Positions 44,061 through 56,190 of a stretch of DNA of 64,000 bases are shown piece after piece. Each line of letters opens with the position of its first letter. Position 1 is the first letter of the stretch. The position numbers were made by a program, and so were the translations under genes. This stretch comes from Rhodocollybia butyracea (Eukaryota; Basidiomycota; Agaricomycetes; Agaricales; Omphalotaceae): assembly GCA_015501585.1 (NCBI GenBank), contig JADNRY010000023.1:372001-436000 (forward strand), written 5' to 3'. Below the pieces are notes generated by a model that saw only the letters and a program-made list of their open reading frames with translations, did not search any database and was not told the DNA's origin.

Positions 44061-45900
44061 TCCCGGACGAGTCTGCTCACGTTCCCTCATGCTATCTAAC
44101 CTACTCTCTTCATGTAGCTCTGCTTGTTCTTAATCATGCCTTCTACTGTAACTCAATGATATCTCAATGATATCCTTTGTCCCGTGAACTCGAGCACATC
44201 GCTCTTCCCCCAGATTATCCGGGATTACAGTAGCAAAGGAGTTGGCGAGATTATGGAGGATATTCCTCACAGATGAGTAGACGTCGAGCTTGCCATCGGA
44301 CTTGGCCATGTCGCAAGGTTCTATACAATCTTTCCTTCCCCTCCCTTTTCAGCTCTCTCTCCTATCGCTTCTTCGCAATTGCTTTGTCGGCCCTAATAGC
44401 ATGCTTCGGCACTATTTTCGACAGCTTGTCCAACAGCTTCCGATTCTCCTCCTTCTCTTCAATCGATTTCTCAATGTCTCTATATCTACTCGCCTGTTGC
44501 TGCAAGCATTCTTCAACGCCTTTCTGCCACGTCCAGCTGTGGGCACACTCATCTCACCTAGAGTCTATCTTCTTCCACAAATTGTTATCGTTATCTTCCA
44601 GACCAAATATACTTCCTTGAGTTTAGATCATCAACTTTATTCCATTGTCCAGCTAAATGTACAAGATAATCGCTTCTCTTTCAGACTTTTCTCGCTTTGA
44701 GCGTTGTCATATCTTTTGGTGCCATCACCAAGTTTATAGGTCTCGTTGGTGTATTTGGTACAGCATTTCAGATGCTTATTTCCCCTCCTACAGTTGCTCG
44801 TGCTGTCGACGCTCCCCCCATCGTCAATGCCCATGATAAGATGGCTGGTTTTGCAGGCATACCTGCTGCCCATGGATCTTCTGGGTCCAATACCGATACT
44901 CGTAACATCGCGATGGAACATCTTTATCCCCGACGTCTCATGACCACCGCCCGTCTTTGTGTTCCCATTCCTCTTATTCCTCTCCTCCTCGAGTGCAAGT
45001 ACTGCTTCCGAGTCTTCCAAGACTTCTGATCATAACAGCAATAGTGGATGTAAAGGGAAAGGCGCAGGATATGGGTTTTGTAGTAAGTGATCACGATTCA
45101 TGAGTTGCTTCCCTTCTCCTCATGCTTATCCGTTTCTTGAAAGATCCTGACCCCGAGTCAAGCGGGTCTTCTGAATGTGGTTCCTCCGACGCCGCTTCAG
45201 AACCTTTCTCGGGATTTTAATCGACCGAGACTGGATCCTCCGAATTTGGCTCTGCAGTGACCGCAACAGTTACTGATTACTTTGGCATGGTGACTCGTGA
45301 GGCCTTGGGGATGGAAATTGGGGTCGCTTTTATGACTTCAATGTCACAAATCATGGAGTCTGCCTAAGGGAGACAAATGACATCTGACGAGCTTGGTGGT
45401 ACTAGTTTTCCTTCGTTAATGGTATGTCAGTGGCCTCAAGTCCTAGTACAACATTTGTTGATGCTTTTGAAGACCTTGGAGCAAACGGCAACTCGGGGGA
45501 TTTCATTAATTGAAATAAAGCAACAGCTGCCGTCATATAGAAGGTACGAGTTATCTGTGGGAAACAAGAGATTGTCGAACTTGAACGAAATCACTCTGAC
45601 CACATTCACGGCGTATTGATTCAATGACTGGCGCGGTGAACAAAGAATAAGTTGAAGCTCTGAAAGACTCCACCTCGATGAGTGGGTCCTCAGAACTCCG
45701 ACGTGCATCTTCAAGTGCGCGGGGTTACTACGCCTTGGACTGTTCGCTATAATGCTTGCGCTCAAAATCGATGATAATGCTAGTTGTTTGCAATGACTCA
45801 ACTGACCCGAAGAAGGATTCGGCCCTTTGTGCACGACTGGAGAAGAGATTTCCATAGTATCTAGCGCTGAGATGCAGTCAAACACAAATAGATATCCTCA
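44060..45900 (+). pseudogene. Orphan gene Y, copy 3, decayed
   Basis: A 5' segment matching copy 2 (GTAGCAAAGGAGTTGGCGAG) is followed at 44697-44930 by an open frame with a likely membrane segment, FGAITKFIGLVGVFGTAFQM, then VNAHDKMAGFAGIPAAHGSS. Further on (45300-45500) the frame reads GDGNWGRFYDFNVTNHGVCL, then TND and a stop where the others have ICPARWY, then FSFVNGMSVASSPSTTFVD. At least two stops are in frame. Function unknown. Confidence 0.5.
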
Positions 45901-47795
45901 TGGTTCTGTAAGTATGGCGCATACTCACACGTGCTCTCGCACTGCCACTGTCCGTATATACAACGATTCGTACATTAGACCACCATCCCAGATAACCCCG
46001 TATAACGACTATTACCATCGCGTATTCTCCTGTTGCCTGAAGCCTAGCTTCGCCTCTAGAATATAACGTGGTCCTGTCAATGTGTGCATCTGTTCGTTAG
46101 TGTTCTGTCGGGACTGAACGACAGCCTTTCAGGTTCATATTTTATTACCACACCGACTGGACTATGAATATGATATCTACAGTTTTATCTCTCCAATTCT
46201 GCATCTTCCCCGTTTCCAATTGAGGGGCACTGATGGGAATGTCCACTGGAGAGAGCACTATTCATAAACAATCCCGGCCTTGGACTGCGCAATGCACTTT
46301 AAGTATTGATGGTGTGGAGGTACATATCGGAGTAAGTACACCTTGCTGAAAAGAATTATCCGCCGGATCGCGCCAAGAACTAGCTACCAAGCGTTCCCGC
46401 GCCCGACCTTTCCGACCTTTGTGGACCGATTATGACCGTTGGCTAGTCTTTCAAAACAATCTCCTTGAGTGCGGGGAGACATGTCCTCGCGTCGTTAGTA
46501 TTGAGGGCCGTTTGACTCGAGTCATATCCATGGCAAATCATACTCCCCATACAACTTCAAGCATACACCCCTATAAACTCAGTGCGACGAGAGATCGCTG
46601 GATATACTTAAGACTAAGTACCTGAAGGCTTTAGCGATGACACTGGGAGGGGCCCTTGTAATGATAGGCTCGTGGATGGGGCAGGACAATAGACTTAGAG
46701 AGCAGGCAATAAGTAAAGCCTTTCCAAAGGGCACTTGGACTCAACTGCACTGATCTGCCGAACCCTAGGACCCCCACCTTGGACTAGCAGAAAACGTGAG
46801 TGGCCGAGATGGTGAAGCCGCTAAGCGTTAGGTAGTATATTGACCGTATGTCGACGAGACTAACGGCAGTGGACTTAAGTAGTGCCTGGGAGCTCAGCTA
46901 CTGGCCCAGTGAGTCAACCCCGTCGATTTTGGAGCCTCGTATCTTTACAAGGTCAATTAGTAGGACTATATACTACGTGTCATGATTTCATTCGAAACTA
47001 TTCCTTAGGACAAGGCCTGCGTCGACTGGGGGACAAACTAGCGTAATCAAAGTGTAACCAGAAAGTTGCTCAATCAGGATCTATAACAAGTTTACTGTCA
47101 GGCTGGGTCAAGAGAGATAAAGCTAGGAAGTTCATTTATGTTATCAGACCTTGGCTCCTGATTTCATTTTCTGCACCTCGTCAACTTGGCTGGCTGTATC
47201 ACTCCATGTAATAACAGTGTGTTGCTAAAGGTCAAAGTCAGTTCGCAATGGAGTTGGGACTGTTTGTATGCTGTGACTCTACTACATACCACATGGACTC
47301 CTTCTCCCCCTTGGGAATCACCTCCCCGAAATTCTGACTGTTCCCCGGTGATGGTATGGTCAACTGCTCCCAGTGTACTCAACGGAAAAGTGCTAACGAA
47401 GGATGAGCCTTTTAACTCTCCCCGTAATTCCTCCCGAGAGCATAGCCTGTATTAACAGTAGATTTAGTTCATCAGAAAATCGGAATTACACCAGAAATAA
47501 AAGAAGATCTTACATGCTTGTTACTGATATGACATACACTTGAGGAAAGGGTGAGCTTTTTCATATATATGCAATTGTTAGTAGTAAGAGATACTTACAC
47601 TGGCAGCTTGGAACCAAGGGGATCATGCTGGTTAGACAAGTTATGCCATCAACGTTTACTTTCTGTTGAGATATCTATATTCGGAACTTACAAGATGAAA
47701 GTATCCGGAATCGACACAAACTATTTGATCGTCAGTGGGAAGTCCTAAAAACTAAAAATACTTTTCCTACTAGTATGAGATTCAATAACGCCGCA
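45901..47795. other. Unassigned sequence between module copy 3 and the CACTA element
   Basis: Up to about 46340 there is weak similarity to 19700-19900, the region 3' of gene Y copy 1. After that I see no repeats with ends and no frames with motifs. TGGCCGAGATGG at 46800 resembles a pol III A box, but no B box follows at the right distance. Confidence 0.4.
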
Positions 47796-47814
47796 CACTA
47801 CGGGAAGGAAAAAC

Positions 47815-48325
47815 AATTAATATGATTGTCCAAAACACAATCTAAATGATTGTCTTGCACTCATATTGATTGTCTGAACCATTCGTAATGATTGTCCAGT
47901 TTACTGAAAAAGATTGTCTTATACCTTTATATTGATTGTTTGAGCCAATCTTATTGATTGTCTAAACCAATCTTAATGATTGTCTAAATCACTCTTAAAG
48001 GTTGTTTGAACTACTTTCAATGATTGTCCTAGTCTTTCAATATGATAGTCTGAACCACTCTATATAACAGTTCTGAACTATCTAAATGATTGTCAAAAAC
48101 ACTCCAAATGATGGTATCAAACACTCCAATTGACTGTTCAGGACACTCAAAATGATTGTTTTTGGAAATGGGTCACAGTGTCTTGAGACAATCATTTGGA
48201 TTGTTCAGCAATCATTTGAGCTGTTTTGGACACTCTTTTCAAGTGTCTTGGACAACTATTCTGAGTGTATGTAGCAATCATTTGGAGGGTCTTACACAAT
48301 CACTTTGATGATTTTCAAGTGCTTC
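47815..48325. repeat. CACTA subterminal repeats, left
   Basis: Around 20 copies or variants of AATGATTGTC(T/C) and its complement, GACAATCATT, spaced about 20-30 bp apart. The orientation switches near 48180. Confidence 0.9.
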
Positions 48326-48664
48326 TGAAGGGTCTCATATGCTCATATGACAGTAAAGTATATTCACTACATATACATTCTACAAGTACAGGAGGGATGA
48401 GAAGAGAGAGACTTATCTTGAATTTCAGAATACACTCAAGAAAAGATTACTGTAACTGAGGCCCAAGCAAAAAATAACTCAGCTCAATGTTGTAACAGGT
48501 CATCACGAAGCATAACTGCATAAATAAGTGCTTATTGGGGGCGTAGAACAAAGAGATGTGCAGAACTTACAGCTTGAATGATGGGTCACACGCACCATAA
48601 GAAAAGGTACCTAGAATTGAGGCCGGGAGGGCATTAGAGAACTTTCGCACCGCCTTCAGAAGAA
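48326..48664. other. CACTA interior, no gene
   Basis: Unique AT-rich sequence without repeats or supported frames. Confidence 0.4.
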
Positions 48665-49240
48665 CTTTACTGAACGTACGTAGAGAGAACGGGCGCCACA
48701 CAGAATTTTTCGGAAGAGCAATGTCGTCCAGCATGGCCACCCGTGAGGATAGCAAAATCATGATTAATGGCAAGGTGGACGTGTGTTGGAATGACCCAAG
48801 TAACCACTACACTACACAACGGCGGTGCTGAACGGACATTGAGAGAATGGGCGAGCAATGGCTTCTGGCACAGCCGCCGGTGAGAGTAGCGAAGTCATAA
48901 TGTCGACCAACCAAGTAACCGCCCCGTAACGGTGTTGACCCGCCGAACACATGTGGCCGCTGAACGCACACAAAGGGAGCCGGCCTGCTGAGCGTAGGTG
49001 GAGAGAATGGGTGAGCGGAAAGTTTTTTGTGGGGTTGGCTTCCGGCATGGCCGCGGGAGGCGAAGTCGTGATTAGCAGCAACGTCGACGTGGGTCAGGGC
49101 CTAAGTAGGTGCGGCACAACAGCGTTGACCCGCTGAACGCACGTGGAGAGAACGGGCTGGTGAGGATCGGGAGTTCGTGGTTAGCGGCGACGTGGATGTG
49201 TCAGAATGGCCGAGGCGGTCGCCGCACAACACCCGCTGCT
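48665..49240. repeat. GC-rich tandem repeat, 145-160 bp unit, about 4 units
   Basis: Units start with variants of GAACGCACGTGGAGAGAACG near 48673, 48831, 48991 and 49135. Each continues through GGCTTCCGGCATGGCCGC-like and GTGATTAGC…ACGTGGACGTG-like sequence. The base composition differs sharply from the AT-rich surroundings, suggesting it was picked up by the CACTA element. Confidence 0.75.
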
Positions 49241-52102
49241 AGTCAATAAGCGGCAATGCAAGGGCCATTGCTTGCCCTGAGGCAAGGGCGTATCAAGCTT
49301 GTGCGCCCAGGAGAGACCGGGCGGCGGGGGTGGTTCTAAGGAAAGTAAGGTTTGTTGCCTCTGGCTAGAGCGGTGCTTTGAACGGCGGCTGGCACTATGT
49401 CAAGACAATCCAGCCGCCGGCAGAGTTCACCTGAGGAAGACAACTAGGAATTGGTAAGTGCGTGGCGGCGGAAAAGAGAGATATCGGGAGCGTACCCAAG
49501 ACCTCGGTCAGAACCCTTTGCCACCACATTTTCGGCGCACCGGCGGGTAGTAGCACTCAACCATAACCTCGTTGTAGTCGTTTCGCGGAGGCCAGCGTAA
49601 CAAGAGAAGTGTGGGTAGTGTGAACCGGGTTGAAACGACTCTTGGAATACCAGAGTAAGCTCGTTGTTAAGAGGAGGGAATAGTAAAGCCGTACCTTTGG
49701 TGGTGGCATGGGCAGACAAGCTAGCGTTAACGGAGTGTGAAGGCGTGCATGGCGGTAATGCAGCACATTAAGAGACGGCCTAAGTAATTGTGAAGCACCG
49801 CATGAACACTCAGACGTCCAATGAGAGCAGATAAGAGGCTAAAAAATTGAGAATTCCACGTTAGTTTGAGTATAGAGTGACCCACAAAAAAAATGTTCGC
49901 CTCACCAGACAAGATGGTCACATCCGGATCTGTACCTCCATTAAACAACATAAGCGGAACATATTGTCTTGACGCTAAGAGCGTGGCCAGAGGAATAGGC
50001 TGTACGAGGTTGTACGTTGGTGGATGTGCTGCAGTAAGTTCAACTGACATGATCATGTGATCTGTCACTTGTGTTCCGTTTGTTCCGCTCGTACCGCTTG
50101 TCCCGCACATTCCGTGTCGCCGAAGCTGCAGTGCTTGTGCCTCAAGAAGCGCCAGAAGAAAGCAAAGCTGGCATTGAGATCATGTCAAATCATTCACTCC
50201 ACTTTGCAAACTTGATAAAGATAAAATGTATCGAGTCGAGCGCCCAGAAAGGAATAACACTCGTTTCGTTTCTATCATTCCTGTCACTTATATCTGGTTA
50301 TAAGGGCATGCAGACATGGACGTATGTATTAAAGATGGGGTAAGATGTACTTGGGGGAAGCAACAGCGTTGCAAGCTGTTATTCAAGTGGGCCGCCCGAG
50401 TCATGTGACCTGCGGAATACGTCGGTGAAGTTTCCGTTCCCTGACGGCAGCTTGTGGCTCACTTATAAAGGCACGCAACTTTGTTGGTACTTAACTACTA
50501 ATGTATATAGTTGAACTTGTACTTCTTCAGTTAAGTTTGAATACATTTGTCTAAAATGCACAGCCACCTCGCAGTACAACCGTATACGGCGTAATACGGA
50601 CATACGGTACGGGAAAATACGGAACTTCCCGTACCGGATATGGTATGGTCAAAATTGAAAAAATCTGATACGGTACGGAATATTTCCCGTAGGCTACGGT
50701 TACGGTGAAGAGCCCTAAAGTTGCGTGCTTGTCCCGAAATTCTGCGCCGCTAAGTGCCATGCGCGTAAGGAATTGTCCATGAGTTCGAACGATGCCAATG
50801 TGCTTCTCTAGCGCTTGGCTACTCGCCTCATCATCCAAGCCATCCATTATACTACCGCACCAAGGTGCTTATCTAGCACTTGGTTCTTGTATTTACTTCC
50901 CGGACGCTGAAGTAAGAAAGGTTGGTCCTAGCGAGGACCAGTCGGGTCTGCCAGTCGGGTCCAATGTAGAAGTAAGGGTAAATCTCACTTTGAAGGTATT
51001 AAACCTAAGAAGTGGGCTAAAGAAGATAATAATAATAACACGAAGAGCTTAACACTTAGCTCAACACTTGTTGCACTCGCTGGCAAGGTCGTAGTCACGC
51101 AATATAAGAGTCACAGAATATAAGGCATCAATTGGGAGAAGGTAGAAAAGTGATCAAAAGAGAGGGGGGACTAATTGATGATCCCTACAAGTCTGCATAG
51201 GTATCTATATGTAGCTAATTGCCAAGCTAATAAAATAGCGAAACTCGTGCGGGAAGATCGGATAGAGGAACAGAACCGTCCGGTTGAATGGTAAATACCT
51301 TTAGCCTTCTGTACTTCCAATGGGATTGACAGAGCAGTGCAGGATACACACAAGACTAGAAAACAGAGCCTCCCACCTAGCTCAGTCAGTGAGGACAGAA
51401 TGGAGCGACCAAATCCAAGCGTCACGACTCAGGTGTACTCCAACGACTGTTGCCTACACCCTAGGAGGTACGGAGAAGCTTCGGGTTAAGGAGGGGGATA
51501 GTGGATAAAGGATAAATAGTAAAATCAAATAAATGATGAGATGAAACATAAGGAATAATGAACACCTGATTCTGGAGCACTAGATTTTTGTACAGCCTAG
51601 CGGTTTGGGCCAATGCAAGAGTAGGTGCAATGCGTCCTTGGGATACAATCCTGGAGAGAGGGGAGTGCGGAATGGCTGGAACGATGTAGGAGAAGTGGTA
51701 GGGACAAATACCCGGTATGTCCGGCAATCCAATCAAATTAATGATTTGCGATCAATTAACTGTCGGGATTGTGATGCGGCGTGAAGAGATCGTGAAGGAG
51801 GAGACCTCCAGGAGATCGATGTGGACTGGATAACATTGGGATAAGATAAGAAACAGTGCTGGGTGTGTGATGAACCTAAAGAGAGGGAAAAGACAGCCAC
51901 TAGCACAATAGAACAAATATACATGCACATAATTAAAGAATAGGAAGGGGACAGAGTAAGTGTAGTAACAAACAAGTAGATAGTAGGTAACAGTAAGTAA
52001 GGATAGTGAGACAAAATGGAACATAAGTAAAGAGGCATATAAGTGTGGGGATGAAGTGGTAAAATGTAAGCTAGCGTATAACTGAACATCAAAGTAAGGT
52101 AA
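49241..52102. other. CACTA interior, unassigned
   Basis: No transposase or other motif on either strand. Between 50575 and 50705, CCGTA/TACGG occurs many times, making overlapping weak hairpins. GTGCTTCTCTAGCGCTTGG at 50800 and GTGCTTATCTAGCACTTGG at 50864 are near-identical and recur near 53087. Confidence 0.4.
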
Positions 52103-52550
52103 TGTTGGAATTGATTCTTATGACGTCACGCGATTTTCCATAAATGCGGTGACATCATTGGGATTGATCACTAGGATTGGACTTTCCGAGTGCCGGACTA
52201 GGTATTTCGGGCCATTACTCCACAAAGCGTCTCATCCTGCGGTATATTTCTTGATCCTATCTTTAAACATGCACTATTATATGTTTGTACCTTGTTTCAT
52301 AGCCTATTCGTATTTCTGCACCACCTGCGGAGGCCGCGTATCTTTTACTTATATTTGTAGATACTTCGTATTGGCTCCCCTCAGAGTGTTCTCTTATCTC
52401 TGAGGTGAGCCTACTTACTTCCTTTATACTTACTTTTACTGACGAAGTCCATAGCTGTAGCTTACTGCATACTTCGTTAGGTATTTATCAATACAGAGTG
52501 TTCTCTTATCTCTGAGCTGTAGCTTACTGCGTACTTCGTTAGCTCTTACA
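52103..52550. mobile_element. Solo LTR, 448 bp
   Basis: It starts TGTTGGAATTGATTCTTATG and ends TTAGCTCTTACA. A 5 bp duplication, GGTAA (52098-52102 and 52551-52555), flanks it. A TGACGTCA-like element (ATGACGTCAC) lies near its start, a common enhancer motif in fungal LTRs. CAGAGTGTTCTCTTATCTCT occurs twice in its second half. There are no internal genes, so this is the product of LTR-LTR recombination. Confidence 0.88.
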
Positions 52551-52555
52551 GGTAA

Positions 52556-54560
52556 TAGTAAATGTAACAAGTGGAGTACTAGCTACCGCTAGGGCAGGTA
52601 TATAGCACTACCACAATGTTTCGCATATGCTTGCCTCAAGCCAACTTCATTCCTTAGCTTCCGTGTTGGCCATTCCATCCCACTCTGTTCACTTTCCCAA
52701 CCCGACAACTACATTTGTTGGCAACATGTTCTTTCAGAAGCTTCCACATCCCCTCACTCTTCCCAACCTCCCTCCACCCATACTATCAACTTGGGTACAA
52801 CATGTACACTCAGCCTTCGATTCAACTATTAAGTACAAGTTGCAGGGATATTTCCGAAAATGTTTGAGCCCATCCACCATGCCCAGTGCAATTGAGACTT
52901 GTTTAGAACCCGAAAGCAACGATTGGGGGGCAGTGAGCCCCAGTAATGCATCTGGACTCATCGAAATCGATGCCTCCCCACTTGAAAAGATTCAGCTTGG
53001 ATTTCATGAGTCATGCGGCAGTATTATTATCTACCAAAGAAACAAACCTCATTCAGTCGCCGTACACAGTTCCAGAAGTACTCAATGTGCTTCTCTAGCA
53101 CTTGATGTATGTGGGTTGTACATGTGGTAGTATTCACAGCTATCCCTTGATGTGATGTCTTGTTCACAAGTGTTTGCATCTGGATTGCCTTTCCACCTCA
53201 GTTTGCTCCCTTTCTCCCACATTCAACATTGTGTTGGCTTTGCGCATTGAGGTGGGAGACCCCAACCTCAGTGAGAAGTAATCGCAGAGAACATGAGTGA
53301 ATACGACCGAGTAGCTACAAACATGCGTGAAAGGCTATATACTGACAGTGAACTCCGGCCCGGAACACCACGATCCCCTACTCCAGCATGAAGTCATAGC
53401 AGTTGAGTTGGGCCCTATTGGGTCTCACTACTGGATACAGTCTATCTAATTTGCTCAACGCTTGCTTAACTTGGGTGCCAAAGTGCTTGACTGCACCTCA
53501 CTAGCACTTGGTTTGGACTTGTTTATCAATTGTGTCATTACTTCAGTTCTCGGACTACTTGTTCTCAACTTCTCCCCGCTCTTTTAGCTCTTTGGTACTC
53601 CATTTCTGGCAAATTTCTGGAGTGCTGGCTGAGCGCTTAATCCAAACATCCTCCTGTTCTTGACTTCCAACCACTCACTTCCCAACTCTTTAATCATACT
53701 CACTGATGGCATGTATGCTCAGAAGTTCCCACGTGTTCAATGTTCATCCATCTGCGCCTTTGTGGATCATCAATTGATTCCGGTTTGCTTGAGCTAGGAT
53801 GGTGTTGGGGCAAGATAGACCTTAGCTTTGGGGAGAAAACACAAGGAGACCTCAGTGCTCTTCTAGCATGTGATACTTCTGGCGTGTCAATTTCTTAGAA
53901 GACTAGGGATGGTCTAGAATGCTATGGGCAAGACAGGAGGAGCACTAGACAGAATCTGGATGAACTCTTGCACATCCGGATGTTGCCTAGCCAGACTTTC
54001 GGCAATTCCACAAGGGGTTGCATCCATCATCCAATTCAGCACTCTTAATTCACTCATTCCTGAGATGTTATACATACATTTGACATTTGGACTACCCTCA
54101 GGTGGAGATTATCCGGAATCTGAGATGGTGCAACCAGTACCATTGTCTTCACTCCTCCATAACAACTTCCAAAGCCTTATCCTCTACATCCAATCTTCAT
54201 CAGCACACTCTTCCAGCCACACACTCATTCTCCACTTGTCCATGTTCCCCGTCTCTTGATTCCAAGTAACGGGGAACTATCCTCGAGACATGTACTTTGT
54301 GTATTGGGAAGCATTGCTGCCGACGCTACAATTCACGGACCACAATATACTCCTATACTGGCCAATGTCCATGCTTTCTCGGATATTTTTTCTCTACTCT
54401 TGTTCAGTTGGGACATGCCTTCATGTTTCGAAGTGGGTTACCCTCGCTCGTTTGTTCATGCCTAGGTATAGCTCACTAGATAAGCTCATTACCTTAGGGA
54501 TGTGGTTTAAATGGATTGATTTTGTAGATCCAATACAAGGATCTACAAGGTCATTAGTAT
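52556..54560. other. CACTA interior, no supported gene
   Basis: The longest ORF (52627-53130, 167 codons) has no recognised domain and is Ser/Pro/His-rich. Overlapping ORFs at 53924-54562 also lack motifs. They could be remnants of a transposase gene broken by introns, but I cannot support that. Confidence 0.35.
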
Positions 54561-54639
54561 AGTCTCTAATTTTTTACTAAGGATTAGATAAATTGCCTTT
54601 AGTCTAGCCTGATATCAGTCAAAATGTTGTCTCTTTCAT

Positions 54640-54737
54640 AGTGATTGTCTTAATTACAGGCACTCTGAATGATTGTTTGCTCAAGGCAATCCAAATGATT
54701 GTCCTCAATGGTAGGCAATCTCACTGATTGTCTTATG
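54640..54737. repeat. CACTA subterminal repeats, right, outer-left part
   Basis: GTGATTGTCTTA, GAATGATTGTTTGC, AATGATTGTCCTC and TGATTGTCTTATG in a row. The array is interrupted at 54737 by the gag-only retrotransposon and resumes at 56357. Confidence 0.85.
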
Positions 54738-54903
54738 TGTTGGATATTTATCCTGGGCTGCTCAATCGAGGCTGTGGATAAACACATATATACAAATGAT
54801 GTGTAACTACAACCCTTGATAACAATCTAATAGTAGTCTTGAACCACCATCTCAGAGCCATCTCAGAGCCATCTAAGAGTCTAGGAGTCTTCATTAACCA
54901 ACA
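54738..54903 (+). repeat. 5' LTR of the copia-like gag-only element
   Basis: 166 bp. It contains a direct repeat, CTCAGAGCCAT, and AACACATATATACAAATG as a possible TATA region. Confidence 0.95.
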
Positions 54904-54915
54904 GGTTATGGGCCC
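54904..54915 (+). promoter_or_regulatory. Primer-binding site, initiator tRNA-Met anticodon-arm type
   Basis: GGTTATGGGCCC directly abuts the 5' LTR. It is complementary, with one mismatch, to the GGGCTCATAACC anticodon arm of initiator tRNA-Met. Priming from a cleaved half-tRNA of this kind is known in Copia and Ty5-type elements. Confidence 0.75.
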
Positions 54916-55044
54916 CGTGTCCACACTATACATCTAGGAGTTTTATTCATCATCTAGGAGCTTTACTTTTCACCCAATCACTCAATCTCACTCATTTCAT
55001 CATCCCATCCCCAATCCCTTTTCAACGACTCATATTCATTCACT

Positions 55045-56142
55045 ATGGCCACACTTTCAGCTCTTCTTAATCTTGGAAGGAACATTCCCCTACTTTCCAC
55101 TACAAATGCTGATGACTGGAGCAACTGGAAAGAGGATGTTCTGCAAATGGTGCTTAGTGCAGATGGTCAGAGCGCCAAGATTGCCACAGGGTTGACTTCA
55201 CGTCCATCAGAGGCTGCTGATGCCAAGGAATGGGATCGACTCAACTCACAGGCTGCGTCCATCATTAAATCCCTCACCAATCGAGACTGCCGAAACATCT
55301 ACAAGGATAAGACAAATGCTTCCGAAATCTGGAGTGCACTTGTCTCCTATTTTGAAAAATCATCATTTTCCTCACGTTCAGCTACACGTGCTGCCTATCA
55401 CCGCATTACGCATGATCCGCTTAAACCAACCAAAGTCTATCTTGATGCTTTGGATGATATGCGTGCTCGTCTTCAGGCACTACTCCCTTCTGGTGAAACA
55501 ATCTCTGATAGTTATCACAAGGATATCATGCTCCAGAACCTTCATTCATCATTCGAGGCCTGGAAAACATCTCTTCTTGCCCAACCTACTGGCGAGCCCA
55601 ATCTTAAAACCTGCCGCACTGTTCTTGAGAGTGCTATGGTTTCATTTGACCCTGAGAAGAGAGCCGATGAAATTTTAGATGGGATTAATAACCCGTCTGA
55701 ACCATCCTCCCGTGTAGAGGCTGCTCATGCTTATGCTACAGCTTTCCGAAAGGGAAGTAAAGGAGGAAGTCGGAATGGATCTGGTACTAGGGAAAGTTTT
55801 AGTGGTAGAGGGGGAGGAAGAGGGGGAGCTTCCAATGGAAGCGGCCATGAAGATGGACAAGGATTTATAGACAGTCGCGGAAATCGCTGGTGCGATATGT
55901 CTATGGATGGCTGTCACCGTTGTGGAGGTATGTCGCACAAGGCTTCTAACTGTGTCAAGGACATGCCAGAGGAAGTCAAGCACTGGTGTCTTAACCGCAC
56001 ATATGACACTGCGCACATCACTCACAATCCTCCCAATAACATCTCTTCACATTTCATTGCTCCTATTGATACTTATGGTTTTTCTGCTCATCCTACTTGT
56101 CCACCCTTTGAAGAGGAGGAGTATATTGATTTTCATGCTTGA
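55045..56142 (+). CDS. GAG protein of the non-autonomous copia-like element, 365 aa
   Basis: An uninterrupted frame from ATG at 55045. Residues 1-230 resemble copia-type gag (UBN2/DUF4219-like): DDWSNWKEDVLQMVLSADGQ near the start, AASIIKSLT, SEIWSALVSYFEK, and LDALDDMRARLQALLPSGE. A Gly/Arg/Ser-rich linker (about 240-270) precedes one CCHC knuckle, CHRCGGMSHKASNC (C-X2-C-X4-H-X4-C). The C-terminal 70 residues are unlike protease: there is no DTGA-type box before the stop. The polypurine tract follows within 50 bases. This is a capsid-only element, not a 5' truncated pol. Confidence 0.93.
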   Translation: MATLSALLNLGRNIPLLSTTNADDWSNWKEDVLQMVLSADGQSAKIATGLTSRPSEAADAKEWDRLNSQAASIIKSLTNRDCRNIYKDKTNASEIWSALVSYFEKSSFSSRSATRAAYHRITHDPLKPTKVYLDALDDMRARLQALLPSGETISDSYHKDIMLQNLHSSFEAWKTSLLAQPTGEPNLKTCRTVLESAMVSFDPEKRADEILDGINNPSEPSSRVEAAHAYATAFRKGSKGGSRNGSGTRESFSGRGGGRGGASNGSGHEDGQGFIDSRGNRWCDMSMDGCHRCGGMSHKASNCVKDMPEEVKHWCLNRTYDTAHITHNPPNNISSHFIAPIDTYGFSAHPTCPPFEEEEYIDFHA

Positions 56143-56180
56143 TTATATTTATAGCTTAGGGGGAGCTCTCTTTGTTTCGC

Positions 56181-56190
56181 AGAGGGGGAG
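56181..56190 (+). promoter_or_regulatory. Polypurine tract
   Basis: AGAGGGGGAG sits directly before the 3' LTR; a second purine run, AGGGGGAG, is 25 bases upstream. Confidence 0.85.

Noticed and set aside
46795..46830. TGGCCGAGATGGTGAAGCC as a serine tRNA start
   Set aside because: It looks like a pol III A box, but no T-arm sequence is found within 100 bp.
49197..49230. TCAGAATGGCCGAGGCGGTC resembles the 5' half of a leucine tRNA
   Set aside because: No matching acceptor strand or B box follows, and the site is part of the GC-rich tandem repeat.
52627..53130. 167-codon ORF in the CACTA interior as a possible transposase
   Set aside because: No TNP2-type or other transposase motif; the composition is not clearly protein-like.
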